A stretch of DNA of 64,000 bases from the NCBI RefSeq assembly GCF_000350225.1, contig NW_005179290.1:1-64000 (forward strand), given 5' to 3'. Under the pieces are notes generated by a model. The model searched no databases. It was not told the origin of the DNA and worked only from the letters and a program-made list of their open reading frames with translations. The position numbers and the translations under genes were made by a program. Source of the stretch: Chondrus crispus (taxonomy: Eukaryota; Rhodophyta; Florideophyceae; Gigartinales; Gigartinaceae). Shown in pieces: positions 31,438 to 41,597 of this stretch (position 1 is the stretch's first letter; each line of letters starts with the position of its first letter).

Positions 31438-33916
31438 CTAGAAGTGGCGCGAGCGCTTCGCCGAGGGCGCCGGTTCGACGTCGTCGGGCGCGGGGCGCGA
31501 GGCTCCGACTGTCGAAGAAGACATCCGGGGCGCCGCCAGGCGTTGGCTCACCACCGCAAGGACGTCCTGTACGGAGCGCAACTTTGCGTGATGCTCGGCA
31601 CGCTCGCGCGTCGCCGCGGCAGAGGATTCCTGTAACACCGCGACGGTCTTCTCGAGCTGCCGAACCCGGAGCATCCAATCGCGCGCCTGCAGTAGCGCCG
31701 CCTCGACCGAGGAGGGGGCGTCCGCCCCCTCAAAGGAGCAAGCGTACTGCAGCGCCGCGAGCGCGGCCTCCTCCCGGAGGCGCTCCGGGGGAACTCGACC
31801 GAGCGGTTGACTTGTGGGAGGTTTCGGCATCGTTGCTGGTCGCGATACGGTTTCGGCCCCGGTCACCGCGCTTATATGCTGAGTGACCGGGGGTGGGTCC
31901 GAAAATCCCGCCTCACCGACCGGACGCCTTAAGTCGCGCCGCTCCTGAGCGACCCCCTTTGGCGAGTCGCTCTGGATGGAGCCCACACGAGTGGACCCTC
32001 CGGGAGCGGGTAGCGCTGGCGTAGCGACAGGCGCCACCGTATCGGCAGCGATCGCGAGCGAGGACCCACCACCGTCATCGGCCGGTGCCTCGTAAAGGCC
32101 TTCCGCTTCAACGGTTCCGTATGCTGCGTCGTCGCCGACCGCGCCCGCTTCGTCGCTGACCCAAGGCGGCATGTCTAACGCGCAGCCGCGGGCCCAGCTG
32201 AACCATACGAAGCCCGGCCGGCCGGTCCAGTCCAGACTTGCCGTGAAGGTCAGTAGCTGTTCCGCGCGCGCCGCGTCGTACGCGGTACCGTCGAGGATTT
32301 CCTTGACGCCGACCGAACGGATGAGGGCAATCAGCCCCACCGAGAGGCGGAAGAGCACGCCGCGCTCACCGAGCGGCTCGTCTCGCCTCGCAGCCAACCG
32401 GGGGTCGGGGCACCTCGTGAAGAACGGCAACCCCTCGCGGGCAGCCCGAAGGAAGCACAACAACGCGAGCACCGCCCATTCGGACAAGACGATCGCGCGC
32501 ACAAGCGTGCGCGCTTTCCGTTTCGGCTGACTCCGCTCGACCGCGTGGCAACCAATGCGCCGCGACGTAGGCCATCGCACTCGGCGTCGGCACGCAAAGG
32601 TGCTCCGGTGCCTCGAGGTCCGGCCAGTCCGGAGGGAGCGAAGGATACAGGCCTCGCCGCGCTGCGCTGGGCACCGAGAAAAACTCGGTGTTGTGCCACA
32701 TATGGAAGAAGTCATCTGCACGGCGCCAGCGCAGCCGACTCTCCCGCGCAGCGTCCTCGCCCCACCGGCCGCGGTCCGCGATGCTGTACCAGTTGTCGAA
32801 AGGGCGCGGGAAGGCCACCAAGCGGATGTCCGGCACGACGCCATCGTAGCGCCTGTACCGACCGAATAGGTTGAGGAGCGTGACGTGGTACCGCTCCTCG
32901 CCACCGCACCGGACGTAGAGCAAGTCGCTGCCACCCGCGGCGGGTGTACGGCACGGCACGTGTCGCCATCGGGCCTGCCAAGCGCCCGCCCGATTCTGCT
33001 GCGCCACGCTACCCCGCCCGGACGGAGTCACGATGGCATGATTCGCAGGGACTGCCTGGAATCGCGCCGAGTCCAAGAGGCGGCGCCGCACGTATTCGTC
33101 GACCGTCATCGGGGGCTTGCGACCGGAAGCGCGTCGCCGGGCTCGCCGCCGCCGGTGGTCCATCGAGGACCCAGGCAGCAGCGACCGGACGGACTTGACG
33201 CCACTTCTCAGCCAATTCGGCGCGCTGGGGGTCGTGAAGGCCCGCCCGAGCGATAGCGCCGACCCCCGCTCGGCTCGCAACGAGAGCAGGACAGCCGGCG
33301 GTGCCAGCGTCTCGCGCACAGTACCGAAATCGGCTCTTGGCGACGCCGTGCCCGCGGCAGGCAGCGGCGACATGGGAGGCGGGGGTAGTACCGCGGGGTA
33401 CGCCGGACCCGCCTCAACCGTCCTTGGAGCCACACCCTCGGAGGGCAGCGGCGAGGGCCAGGTCGGTCGTTCTTCTATCGGTGGCGCAGCGACCGGATCG
33501 GACGCATCAGCTCGCGAGCGCGTCGCGGGCTCGGCCAAATTGGTGGTCGACTCTGTTCCGCCGCGGCGAGCGCGCTGCGGCTGAAACGCGGGAGTCGACC
33601 CGGGTAACGCCGGAGCCCTCCCGGGGCTCGACGGCGCACCGATCGGAAGCGCGTCCACGGGGGTGTTGCTGTGGTCCATGGTCGGTCGTGGGAAGAGTTG
33701 GGATAAAGGAATGTCGTCGTCTGGGGAAGGAATGGAGGAGTGTTGGTGAAGTGTGGGGGAGTGCTGTGTTGGAGTTGGTGGTTCTGGGGGGTTCGCGTGG
33801 GAGGAGACAGAAGCCGCGCTATCCGAATCGGACGATATACCCGACTTATATACCGTCAGGTCGGTGAAGAGCCACGAGGCGTGCTCGTCCGCGCGAAGAG
33901 GCTTCCGTCCGGTCAT
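31438..33916 (-). CDS. Antisense coding block inside the chromovirus
   Basis: Between the chromodomain and the 3' LTR the minus strand carries a long coding block starting at ATG 33916. The N-terminal third is Pro/Ser/Thr-rich. A more ordered centre follows (PPMTVDEYVRRRLLDSARF, YHVTLLNLFGRYRRYDG, FFHMWHNTEFFSVP). The C-terminal part has a hydrophobic stretch and a helical segment (RVRQLEKTVAVLQESSAAAT) ending in a basic KRSRHF. I recognise no family. Extra ORFs, sometimes antisense, are known between pol and the 3' LTR in some large gypsy elements. The block has about one break. That it is a real gene is inferred from its length and amino-acid texture. Confidence 0.5.
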
Positions 33917-34007
33917 CGCACGCACAGGTTGTGGAAGAGATCGAGGGGACCGCTGGGAAGAAAATGTGGTCGCCACGAGGATGTGGCGACAGATAAGGAA
34001 GGGGGTC

Positions 34008-34615
34008 TGTGGTACAACGACCGATCCGCGGTCGGTGTACAGTAGGAGCGGCCGCGCGCAGCGGGCACGGGGCACCGTGGCCCACGTGTAATACGTATGA
34101 TTACCGAACGGGCGCAGCAAGTGACAGGTGTACGCTTGGGTACACGTGTAGTGTAAGGAACCGTGTGGGGATAATGCGCGCGCAGTGTAATGCAAGCGCG
34201 TAGTGTGAGGATCCGTGCGGTGGTGTAATGACGGCGCTAGATTTTCAATCGCGTACAGTACCTGGTCCACAGTAGGTGACAGGTACTGTATTGGACAGGT
34301 GTCCCGGGCGTCCCTCTGAGGGGTTAAGACCTGGACACCGTCCTCGCAGTAAACACGGGGGGCAGACTTGCCCCCCTCCCTTTCGCGCCTACGTACCGCC
34401 GTTTCGGTATTCTCTCGCGCGTTGGCTTCTAACCCGTTACCGGTCGTCTCCGATCTAGCACCTCGGGACGACTGCGCGTAACCGGCCAGTGTGCCACTCC
34501 CTTTTCGCAAGTCCGACCGTTCGGTAACCGCGCGCCGCGCGTCTCGCGTCGCGAGCTCCCTCGGCTCATCCTCCGAGCCTCTCGCCCGCTAGGGTTTGAG
34601 GAGAGTTGTACCACA
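34008..34615 (+). repeat. 3' LTR of the chromovirus
   Basis: 608-bp copy of the LTR at 23496-24103. The polypurine tract lies immediately upstream. It is directly followed by copia sequence. Confidence 0.97.
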
Positions 34616-36100
34616 AATACGTCTCGTTCGGCCTTGCCAATGGCTCTGATGATATGTGGCGGTGGGGGGGCTGCTTTGTGGTGAAGAAGACCTGGTTGCC
34701 TTGAAGTATGGCGTCATACTGTTTTGTGACAGCTTGTCCGGATAGGAGGATGTCATGTAGCCCTGGCAATGACATCGCAGCGGTGGTCAGCGGGTAGGGC
34801 GTGGTTGGTAGCTGGATGGTGCCGTCGCGTGACCCCCGGACACGAGCACCATTGGCCACAGTGACCATGCGGGTGGACGGGGTGGAGTCTATCATCGCTT
34901 TTTCGTCATGGAGGGGGACGAAGGTTTGCGATGCCGCAGTGTCGAATAGAAATCGACTTTGCGGTGTAGTGGGATACAAGGAGCCGGTGGCTGAAGCGCC
35001 GTTGGCATCAGATCCGGGCGCCGGGGCCCTGTTTATGTTCCCTAGGAGTTGCACAAGTGCCGCTAAGTCCACTTCCCGGTCATGGGTGCGACGGTTGTTG
35101 TTGCGGTGAGGCGGCTGGTGGACCCGTCCCGGGTCGTTACATTCGTGTGTGTAATGAGACTTGGCGTAGGGGTGCCATTAGCACTTCTTGGCAGCCTGCG
35201 TACCGCCGTGTCCACGTGGCGTCCTGCCGTGTTGGTGGGCGCTAATTGCGGCTGCGGCGGTGTGATTCTGCATCTTGTTGGACACCTTGCGCAGTATCTT
35301 CATCACATCTGTAAGCCTTACAGTAGCGTCTTCCTCAAACTGGTCAAAGATGTTTTCCAGTTTCGGTACGTCCTTAATGATGTGCATAATGCGTGCTAGG
35401 AATGCTGACGGCTTCGCGCAGTGGTGCTCCAGGGCGCTGGCGAGGATGGTTGTGTGAATGTCTTGGTGGCTTTTGACGAATTCCTGCGGGCCCAGGTCGT
35501 GGACATTGATCGACAGTCTTTTCGTGTTGAGTGTTTCGATGTATACGTCTTGGTTCGGGGCCATAGACTGCAGGAGGGTCCACGATGTGGACGCACTATC
35601 CTCGGAGACAAACCCTTCCAGTGAGGGGTCCACCGTCGCAGCCAAGAGGGTATTGAGGTTGCGATGATTGCTGTGCGTCAGCGAATCGGCCGTTTCCGGT
35701 GGGTCGGCTGTCAGTAGTTCGATGCACATGTAGTGCTTCGTCATCCGCCTGATGTGGCGCTTCCACTGATGGAAGTTACTGAGGTCGGCTGCTAGGATGG
35801 GAGATGTGACGACGGCTTTCCATGTTTCCGGTTGGCGGTCGGAGGTGAGGGACATCTCGGTAGGATGAGAGACGGGGTAGTCAGTGGGCGGAGGCGGCGG
35901 GGGAAGCGGTGGGCTTGTGTGCGCGAGCTGTGCGCTGCGCGTATCGGGGGATGTGGATTCGGAGGGCTCTTGTGCCGCGTTTCTGCACGGTGACTGGTGT
36001 GTCGCTGATGAGTTCCACGATGGGTGCGTCGGGGTTGTTGCGCTCGCTGCGGCGAGGACCGTCGCTTGGGGATCCGGCCAGCGTGGATTGAGTGGGGGGT
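34616..36100 (-). pseudogene. Copia gag-protease region
   Basis: The gag part has the helical FHQWKRHIRRMTKHYMCIELL and WTLLQSMAP segments typical of copia-type gag. Then comes a His/Asn/Arg-rich stretch and a protease with a DTAASQTFVPL active-site segment. The N-terminus, nearer the LTR, is low-complexity. The region is broken and truncated on its pol side. Confidence 0.7.
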
Positions 36101-36124
36101 GAAGGGAGGCTGACGGTGAAATTA

Positions 36125-36137
36125 CTGGCCCATAACC
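36125..36137 (-). other. Copia primer-binding site, half-tRNA type
   Basis: Directly after the LTR the minus strand reads GGTTATGGGCCAG. This is close to the complement of the anticodon stem-loop of initiator Met-tRNA, the primer region used by Drosophila copia, rather than of a tRNA 3' end. Confidence 0.55.
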
Positions 36138-36246
36138 TGTAGTGTCAAGCTTCCTTGGTCTGCTTTACTCTCGAGTCTCGCCGTCGTCGGCGGCTATATA
36201 TACTCAGTTGTGATATGTTATGATACAGTGTTATCATGTTACTACA
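36138..36246 (-). repeat. 5' LTR of the copia fragment (109 bp)
   Basis: Bounded by TGTAGTGTC on the left and ATGTTACTACA on the right, giving a 6-bp terminal inverted repeat (TGTAGT/ACTACA). It contains a TATATATA promoter-like box (36194-36202). The boundary is supported by the adjacent primer site. No second LTR is present to confirm it. Confidence 0.6.
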
Positions 36247-36481
36247 GGCATATGTAATTCAATCCTGCGTCTGCTTGCGGTATATCACCAGTAAATTCTA
36301 CGCTGAAGCTTACGGAGGCGCTTTGGGGACTCAAGACGCAATACTTGTTAATTTTGCGGTTAATTCTTTGATATCTGTCCGGAATTTCCCTTTTGGGGAA
36401 GGTACAGCCTCTGCGAAGTTGGTCTAGTGTACACCATCTACAGTGCAGTATGTCGACGGAAAGCGCGCATTCTCGTACACG

Positions 36482-38206
36482 ATGTCTCGGACGGTGAGCG
36501 AACATGCTCTCACACTCAGGGTGATCGTTTTTCTCGTCGTCCTCCGCTCAACTTCGACAGCTCCGCTTTTTAGCGAAAAAATTGTAAGAGTGAATGGTGT
36601 CACCGAGTTCAAAGGCCTCATCGCTCATGAATCGCTTTCTGTGGTTTTGTTTTTTCACCCAAGGTGCCCCCATTGCATTGCCTTTGCCCCGCACTACGAA
36701 GCGCTTGCCGGACTTGTGGCAGATTATAATCAAGGTGAAAACATAACAGACAGCAACCGCGTCGTTATTGCACAAGTTGATGCATCTAAGGCGAGCAATG
36801 AAATTTTGGTTTCCGTCCATGCCAGTGGATTTCCTACCATGAAATTGTTTGCTTCTGGGTACGCAATTTCTCAATACGAAGGCGCTCGCAAACCGGAAGC
36901 CATGTGGAAGTTCGTCCTTTCCACCCTTCACTCGCGCCTATCCCCAGCCTTTCGTTTGATTGAATCGCGTTCTGAACTGGAAGACTTCCTGGAACAGAGT
37001 CATCATCAAACTAGAATTATCAGCTTGTTCCACCCACGCGTCCAACTAAGCTCAATATATCCACGTCATGTTCATGTGTCCGCCGAAGCCTGGAGAGAAA
37101 CGACTAGAGAAATGCGAGATGGAGCAGCTTTGCCCGTGGCATTCGCAGCTGTTTCGGATCCATCTATGTTATTACCTACGAACTACGAGAAGCTGGATTC
37201 CTATCATTCGAAAGTGCATGTTTTGTCCTCGCCTGCCCTTGCGGGAGCTCCTCAGGGAGCTGACTTTTGGGAAAATGTGGAATGGTGGTTCCCAGAGCTG
37301 AAGGAGTCGGATTCTATGGAGACATTCATGCACGTCCTCGCCGTGGATCACCGGGACTTTACTTCACTTGACATATCTATGGGAAGGTATATCTTATCAA
37401 GCAGGCGACCAATGGCGATTGTCTTCAGTTATAACGTGCCGTCAGATAATGACCGCCAGTTTTTGCGGCTTGCGGCTGAACAGAATTTCAAACCGCGGTT
37501 TCTCTCTCTTTTTGCGAATCTGTCAGAACACAGGGCGTTTGCTGAACATATTGGCGTACTTGACTCAGGTGACACAGAAAATGTATCGCAGAAATCGATA
37601 TACACGTTGTATAGGGAGAGCAGTTTGTACCCGCACGTGTCGCAGTTCGATGATTCCGGGAATGTATCACAGTCAGAGTGGTTCAAAAGGGAAGCGAAAA
37701 CTTTTGCCCAAAATCATGTTCAAACCGTACCCGGGGAGGTCTTCGAGCTAAGCGAAGATGACTGGAAGTCCTTGTTCGAGTACGATGGTCGAGGGGTTCT
37801 GCTCGAGTTGTATCACTCTGATTGCGCTTCCTGCAAGCGGCCGTCGAGTGTTTTTTCCAAAGCGGCAAGATTGCTGACTTCTCATTCTGGAGCCGTCGTT
37901 GTGGCACGGTTCAATCTGGAGACGTTCTCACTTCCACCATCCCCAAGTCTGCCGCCTGTCGATGATGTTCCCGTGATCGTCTACGTTCCAGCGGGCGGAG
38001 AGGCTGTGAAGTTTGAGGGGGCCCGTGCTCCGACCGCAATCGCCTGGTTCGGCAGAACTCAATCTGGCACAGATCAGATTCCACTGCATAGGCTGCAATG
38101 GTCAGACATGCTGGCTTCGTTGATGTTCTATTTTGGTTTAATTTCGGCGATAATTGGAGGTGTGCTTTGGCGAAAAGCAGGCAAGAAGAACGAACATGTA
38201 ACATAG
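36482..38206 (+). CDS. PDI-like membrane protein with two thioredoxin domains
   Basis: ATG at 36482 gives 574 residues. An N-terminal signal peptide (about 10-27, LTLRVIVFLVVLRSTSTA) is followed by a thioredoxin domain with CPHC at 62-65. Then come two less conserved thioredoxin-like segments, a second active-site domain with CASC at 448-451 and a cis-Pro loop (DDVPVIVY), and a C-terminal membrane segment (about 545-563) with a short basic tail (RKAGKKNEHVT). The a-b-b'-a' layout with a membrane anchor suggests an ER protein disulfide isomerase or TMX-type oxidoreductase acting on folding secretory proteins. The tail lacks a canonical KDEL, and its lysines do not match KKXX exactly. The copia LTR ends 235 bp upstream, so the element sits in or near the promoter. 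Confidence 0.82.
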   Translation: MSRTVSEHALTLRVIVFLVVLRSTSTAPLFSEKIVRVNGVTEFKGLIAHESLSVVLFFHPRCPHCIAFAPHYEALAGLVADYNQGENITDSNRVVIAQVDASKASNEILVSVHASGFPTMKLFASGYAISQYEGARKPEAMWKFVLSTLHSRLSPAFRLIESRSELEDFLEQSHHQTRIISLFHPRVQLSSIYPRHVHVSAEAWRETTREMRDGAALPVAFAAVSDPSMLLPTNYEKLDSYHSKVHVLSSPALAGAPQGADFWENVEWWFPELKESDSMETFMHVLAVDHRDFTSLDISMGRYILSSRRPMAIVFSYNVPSDNDRQFLRLAAEQNFKPRFLSLFANLSEHRAFAEHIGVLDSGDTENVSQKSIYTLYRESSLYPHVSQFDDSGNVSQSEWFKREAKTFAQNHVQTVPGEVFELSEDDWKSLFEYDGRGVLLELYHSDCASCKRPSSVFSKAARLLTSHSGAVVVARFNLETFSLPPSPSLPPVDDVPVIVYVPAGGEAVKFEGARAPTAIAWFGRTQSGTDQIPLHRLQWSDMLASLMFYFGLISAIIGGVLWRKAGKKNEHVT

Positions 38207-38444
38207 TGGGCGCGCCCAACACGTACGTCGGCACGCGGTACAAATATGAGACTCAGCAACTATGACAATTTATTCTCTGTTTTGGAAGGTGTTCTGCTAG
38301 GGAGTGGCTCAACACATTGTAAACAGCATTCGACAGGTAGGAAGTAGGGTCAACGAACGTCATGACGTTTGTTCCGTATTGCACCTGGATTCAATTAGCC
38401 AGCAATACCGCGGAGGAAAGCGACTGATACATTTGACTGTGGGC

Positions 38445-39077
38445 TTAAAACCCGACGGTGTCCTGCCAGGCTGAAAGACTGGCCACCGAGGCTCTGTGGG
38501 CCTTGTAGGCTTGATCTTGATTCTTTTGGACGCAGGCGGCGTCAAGGCGCTCGATGTCTGTCTTGAAATTCTGGTAGGCCTTGACGGCCTTCGCAGCCTG
38601 TTTCGGATCGGAGATGCCGCTGTTGACCGTAATTTGAGTCTTTCGCAGATCATTTTGAAGTCGAAGCTGACCTCTGATGTCGTCCCAGCTCTTGATTTTG
38701 ATGGAATCAACCGAGCCTTCAAGCCTGTCCTTTGAATCAGTCACAATTCTCTTAAACACATCTACCTCGGCGTCGCCAAACGTTTTGTAAAGAACCTTGC
38801 CACTTGTCTGCACACCCGCGGTGAAAGGTGACGAGGCTCCACCAACGCCGAAGATGGAAATCTTTGGGGAGTCGCCGCTCTTCGCAGATGCGGCCAGTGG
38901 GGAGAAAACGGCCCCAGTAACTAAGGCAGCGGCGGCAGCTAGCGCATTTCGCCGCGACATCGGAGATGCGGCGGACATGGTAACTGCGGTAGTAGACGGA
39001 GTGGGGCACTTAAACGAGTTACGTGCAAAGGACGAGTGCGACGAGACTGCTGGGGAAGCAGCAAAAGCTGGAGCCAT
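38445..39077 (-). CDS. Thylakoid-lumen protein, PsbQ'-type candidate
   Basis: ATG at 39077 gives 210 residues. The leader is bipartite: a Ser/Ala-rich plastid transit peptide (1-38), then a twin-arginine signal (SRRNALAAAAALVTGAVF) ending in AASA at 65, which marks Tat transport to the thylakoid lumen. The mature part (about 145 residues) is alpha-helical (WDDIRGQLRLQNDLRKTQ, AVKAYQNFKTDIERLDAACV, HRASVASLSAWQDTVGF), consistent with a small four-helix extrinsic photosystem II subunit of the PsbQ family. The lumen assignment is strong and the PsbQ' name is tentative. The frame extends upstream to 39338 without an ATG that gives a better leader. It is divergently arranged with another lumen protein. 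Confidence 0.7.
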   Translation of the reverse strand: MAPAFAASPAVSSHSSFARNSFKCPTPSTTAVTMSAASPMSRRNALAAAAALVTGAVFSPLAASAKSGDSPKISIFGVGGASSPFTAGVQTSGKVLYKTFGDAEVDVFKRIVTDSKDRLEGSVDSIKIKSWDDIRGQLRLQNDLRKTQITVNSGISDPKQAAKAVKAYQNFKTDIERLDAACVQKNQDQAYKAHRASVASLSAWQDTVGF

Positions 39078-39664
39078 TTTGGATGTGTTGGTAGAGATTG
39101 TGTCGGAAATGGCGAAGGTGAGGGATTTGGTGAAGATAGATGCGGGCAAACGGGCGTTTGGGAAGTTAAGCCTGATGAGGAGGCAATGCACTGGATGAAC
39201 TGTGGATGGGAGGAGCATGCGTGAGGGGAGCGTTGCACAGTGATCATACGTGCATCTCCGCATGAGCTCGAAGGCGCGTTTTGTGCTGCCTGGCACCAGC
39301 TCCAGTGACGCAAAAAATCTCAGAAAGAGATCAACCAACCCTAGAGAACGATCAGCGCCATCTCTTCTTTACATCCCAGAGCCGATCCCAACATCGGATC
39401 ATGAAGCCTTGGCTTCTCCTCCAATAGGGCCGCTATCATGTTAAGGCTCCCAGAATGACCTGTGGAAAAGGTGTGCACTGTAGAGATTATTGTGCTCAGA
39501 ATCTGAAGTTCAGATGAACATTCTGAGGCAAGACTATTTTTAAACAGACTTTAAAAAGTCAGCTGTGCTACTGAGACGGCTGATCGCTGGCTGGGCCATA
39601 TTTCTTGACTCTTTGCGCATCTCCCACGCCTCATAACGCTTCTGCAGTCCTGCTCAATTCATCG
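39078..39664. promoter_or_regulatory. Shared upstream region of two lumen-protein genes
   Basis: 587 bp between two divergent genes for Tat-targeted plastid proteins. No gene is supported here. It presumably holds both promoters; I see no clear TATA box. Confidence 0.35.
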
Positions 39665-40279
39665 ATGGATCAGGACTTGTTACATTGGTCGCTCAGAAAG
39701 CACCGCCCTTCCTTGCCCAGACTAGCTGCCGCCTTCCTCGCCGCAACATCCGTTCCCACACGAAAACCCACCTCAATTCCCCGCCTCTGCAGACAAACGC
39801 CAACTTGTCTCGCCGCCGATGCGACAAGGCGCCGTATTCTGCAGCTAGCATCCGTTGCGCTGGCTACCACCGTTCTCCCGACGCCTGCACGATCTGAGAG
39901 CACATATGAGAAAAAAGTCCGCAAAAATGTAGCGAGGGTATCTTTGGGTCGCGCCAAAGCACAGGATCTCAAGATTGTCGCATCCAGCTGGAAGGAAGAT
40001 ATGAGCGAGGACGACCAGCTGTATGTGCTCCGCTTCATCCCAATTTGGCTGGAGCCTGCTCGTCTCGCGATGGCAGCGGTCGGCACGCAGGAGAATGTTG
40101 ATATAGGGGATGCGGCTTTGCTAAAGAACAAAGCGGCTGAGTCGATGGGCCATTTGCTGGAACTACGTGCGGAGGCAAAGGGGAGGAAGAAAGCTGGGGT
40201 GCTCAGGGAACTTGACGAGTGGTTGGAAACGTTGGACGACTTTCTCAAGTTGCAAGGGGTTAGGCGTTTCGTGTTGTAA
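39665..40279 (+). CDS. Thylakoid-lumen protein, second PsbQ-like candidate
   Basis: ATG at 39665 gives 204 residues. Basic transit-peptide-like residues 1-50 are followed by a Tat signal (RRRILQLASVALATTV) and a short PxA site near 75. The mature part (about 128 residues) is helical: LKIVASSWKEDMSEDDQLYVLRFIP, WLEPARLAMAAV, KNKAAESMGHLLELRAEA and LRELDEWLETLDDFLKL would form a four-helix bundle, as in PsbQ-type oxygen-evolving subunits. It probably associates with photosystem II on the lumen side, but identity with PsbQ' or another lumen protein cannot be settled by eye. Size and leader match the divergent neighbour. Confidence 0.65.
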   Translation: MDQDLLHWSLRKHRPSLPRLAAAFLAATSVPTRKPTSIPRLCRQTPTCLAADATRRRILQLASVALATTVLPTPARSESTYEKKVRKNVARVSLGRAKAQDLKIVASSWKEDMSEDDQLYVLRFIPIWLEPARLAMAAVGTQENVDIGDAALLKNKAAESMGHLLELRAEAKGRKKAGVLRELDEWLETLDDFLKLQGVRRFVL

Positions 40280-40487
40280 TTATAAATAGATTCTCGCGAA
40301 TAACGTTTTCAACTCACCATAGGTGGATAAGGGGCAGAAAATGGACAGACATTCCAGCGAAAAGTGCGCCTTGATGATGACGGGGAACAATGGTGTTTTA
40401 CATATCCTCATCGCAAGAGCCGGCAAAGTTTGAAGTAACGCCGCCGATACCAGATGCGCTGGTCCTCGGATTTCCTCAGTCCGCAGC

Positions 40488-40784
40488 CTAGGTACTGAAC
40501 GATCTACTGCCGAGTACTCGTCCCACGATGTAGAACGCGTAGATTTCAGCCGCGCGAGCAGCTCCAACACCGATGTCGTTAATCGTGAAGTCTCTGGACA
40601 TGATCTTGGCTCGAAGGGAAGCCCATTCCTTGGATGCATCAGCGAATCGGGCTGGCATGGAGTCAAGCGTGGTGTAGAGGTATTGCGATCGCAGTTTGGA
40701 AGTTGTCTCCCATGCCTCTGGCGTGCTCCCCTTGACGACCATGTTTGCCGAACGTTTTGCGATCTCCTTCATCATTGATGCCAT
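40488..40784 (-). CDS. Mitochondrial ATP synthase subunit g
   Basis: ATG at 40784 gives 98 residues (MASMMKEIAKRSANMVVKG to the end). The C-terminus, GAARAAEIYAFYIVGRVLGSRS, matches the single membrane helix with a GxxxG-like face found in subunit g of the F1Fo ATP synthase, and length fits the family (about 100). Subunit g sits in the membrane part of the enzyme and supports its dimerisation and cristae shape. A longer open frame to 41123 has no supporting feature, so the internal ATG is preferred. Confidence 0.75.
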   Translation of the reverse strand: MASMMKEIAKRSANMVVKGSTPEAWETTSKLRSQYLYTTLDSMPARFADASKEWASLRAKIMSRDFTINDIGVGAARAAEIYAFYIVGRVLGSRSFST

Positions 40785-41597
40785 TTTTGTGATCCCTCGA
40801 AGCAATATCGTGGCAGATGAAAACGACGAGCGGTCCGTTGGTAGGGGGCAGGTCGAAGAATGTGATTGAGAAGCGAGCGTGTGGAGAGCTGGATGTGAGT
40901 GGGTCGCAATAGCGTCTCTGGCGTGAGTCGAAAACCCACGACCCGTTTGGTTGGTGTGCATCGACTGGGACCTGGGGAATTGAATGGATAATACGTTGGG
41001 GCCATGGAAATTTCCATAAAACAAAAAACGGGAGGTCTCCCTTTTTGTCCCATCTTCTCCACATGTGACACGTGTACAGGCATTGCAGACTTCACCTTCC
41101 GAAGTTGGCAAAAAATACGACAAGCATACTTGTAGGCGTTATGTTCGTCAAGGAGCCGGGGAGTCACCCTGACGATGAGCACCAAAACCGTTCAGAACTA
41201 TTGCGTTTGGCTGTCTTTGGCAACGGGAAGTACCGCTGATGTGCATATTTAGTAATTCGGTCTCAATATGCTGCTCATAAATCGGCATGAAACGGCTTAA
41301 AGCACTGTCCAAGTCATGGCAAACGTTTCAGAGCTGGCTATCGACCGTACTCTATCTTCACATTTGATCGTTTTTGTAACCAATTTGGAGGACGTTGGGT
41401 TTCCTCCAGTGTATTGAAGCAGAAGCCGAACGACGTTTCAAGAAGGGCTGACTTGCCGTTGAACAGAAAGGCCATGGCAAATAGAAATTCTCTGAATAAA
41501 TTGAGTACTTCACACAAACGATGTCTGTTCCTCTTCACAATCATTCGATGTCCCACGTAAATATTCTATCTTCATCCAACTTTCACCCTCAAGGCAA
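40785..41597. other. Intergenic region
   Basis: 813 bp between the ATP synthase g gene and an orphan gene, both reading outward. No supported gene; short frames lack structure. Confidence 0.4.

Larger units (their letters stand above)
23496..34615 (+). mobile_element. Chromovirus (Ty3/gypsy with chromodomain), young, 11.1 kb
   Basis: Two 608-bp LTRs (23496-24103 and 34008-34615), beginning TGTGGTACAACG and ending GTTGTACCACA, differ at about two positions, so insertion was very recent. A TGGTACTCTTGTGG primer-binding site follows the 5' LTR and a polypurine tract (AAGGAAGGGGG) precedes the 3' LTR. Order: gag, protease, RT, RNase H, integrase, chromodomain, then a 2.5-kb antisense coding block. 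About three breaks are present, so this copy is probably not autonomous. The flanks do not match: there is no target duplication, with Tigger DNA on the left and copia DNA on the right. Confidence 0.93.
34616..36246 (-). mobile_element. Copia LTR retrotransposon, 5' fragment
   Basis: Minus-strand fragment with a short 5' LTR (36138-36246), a primer-binding site, a gag region and the start of a copia-type protease, cut off at 34615 by the chromovirus LTR. Integrase and RT are not found on the other side of that element. The fragment has at least one break and is a fossil. The right flank leads into the PDI-like gene. Confidence 0.75.

Noticed and set aside
39605-39664. Upstream extension of the second lumen protein
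   Set aside because: Begins with a non-ATG codon, and the extension does not improve the plastid leader.
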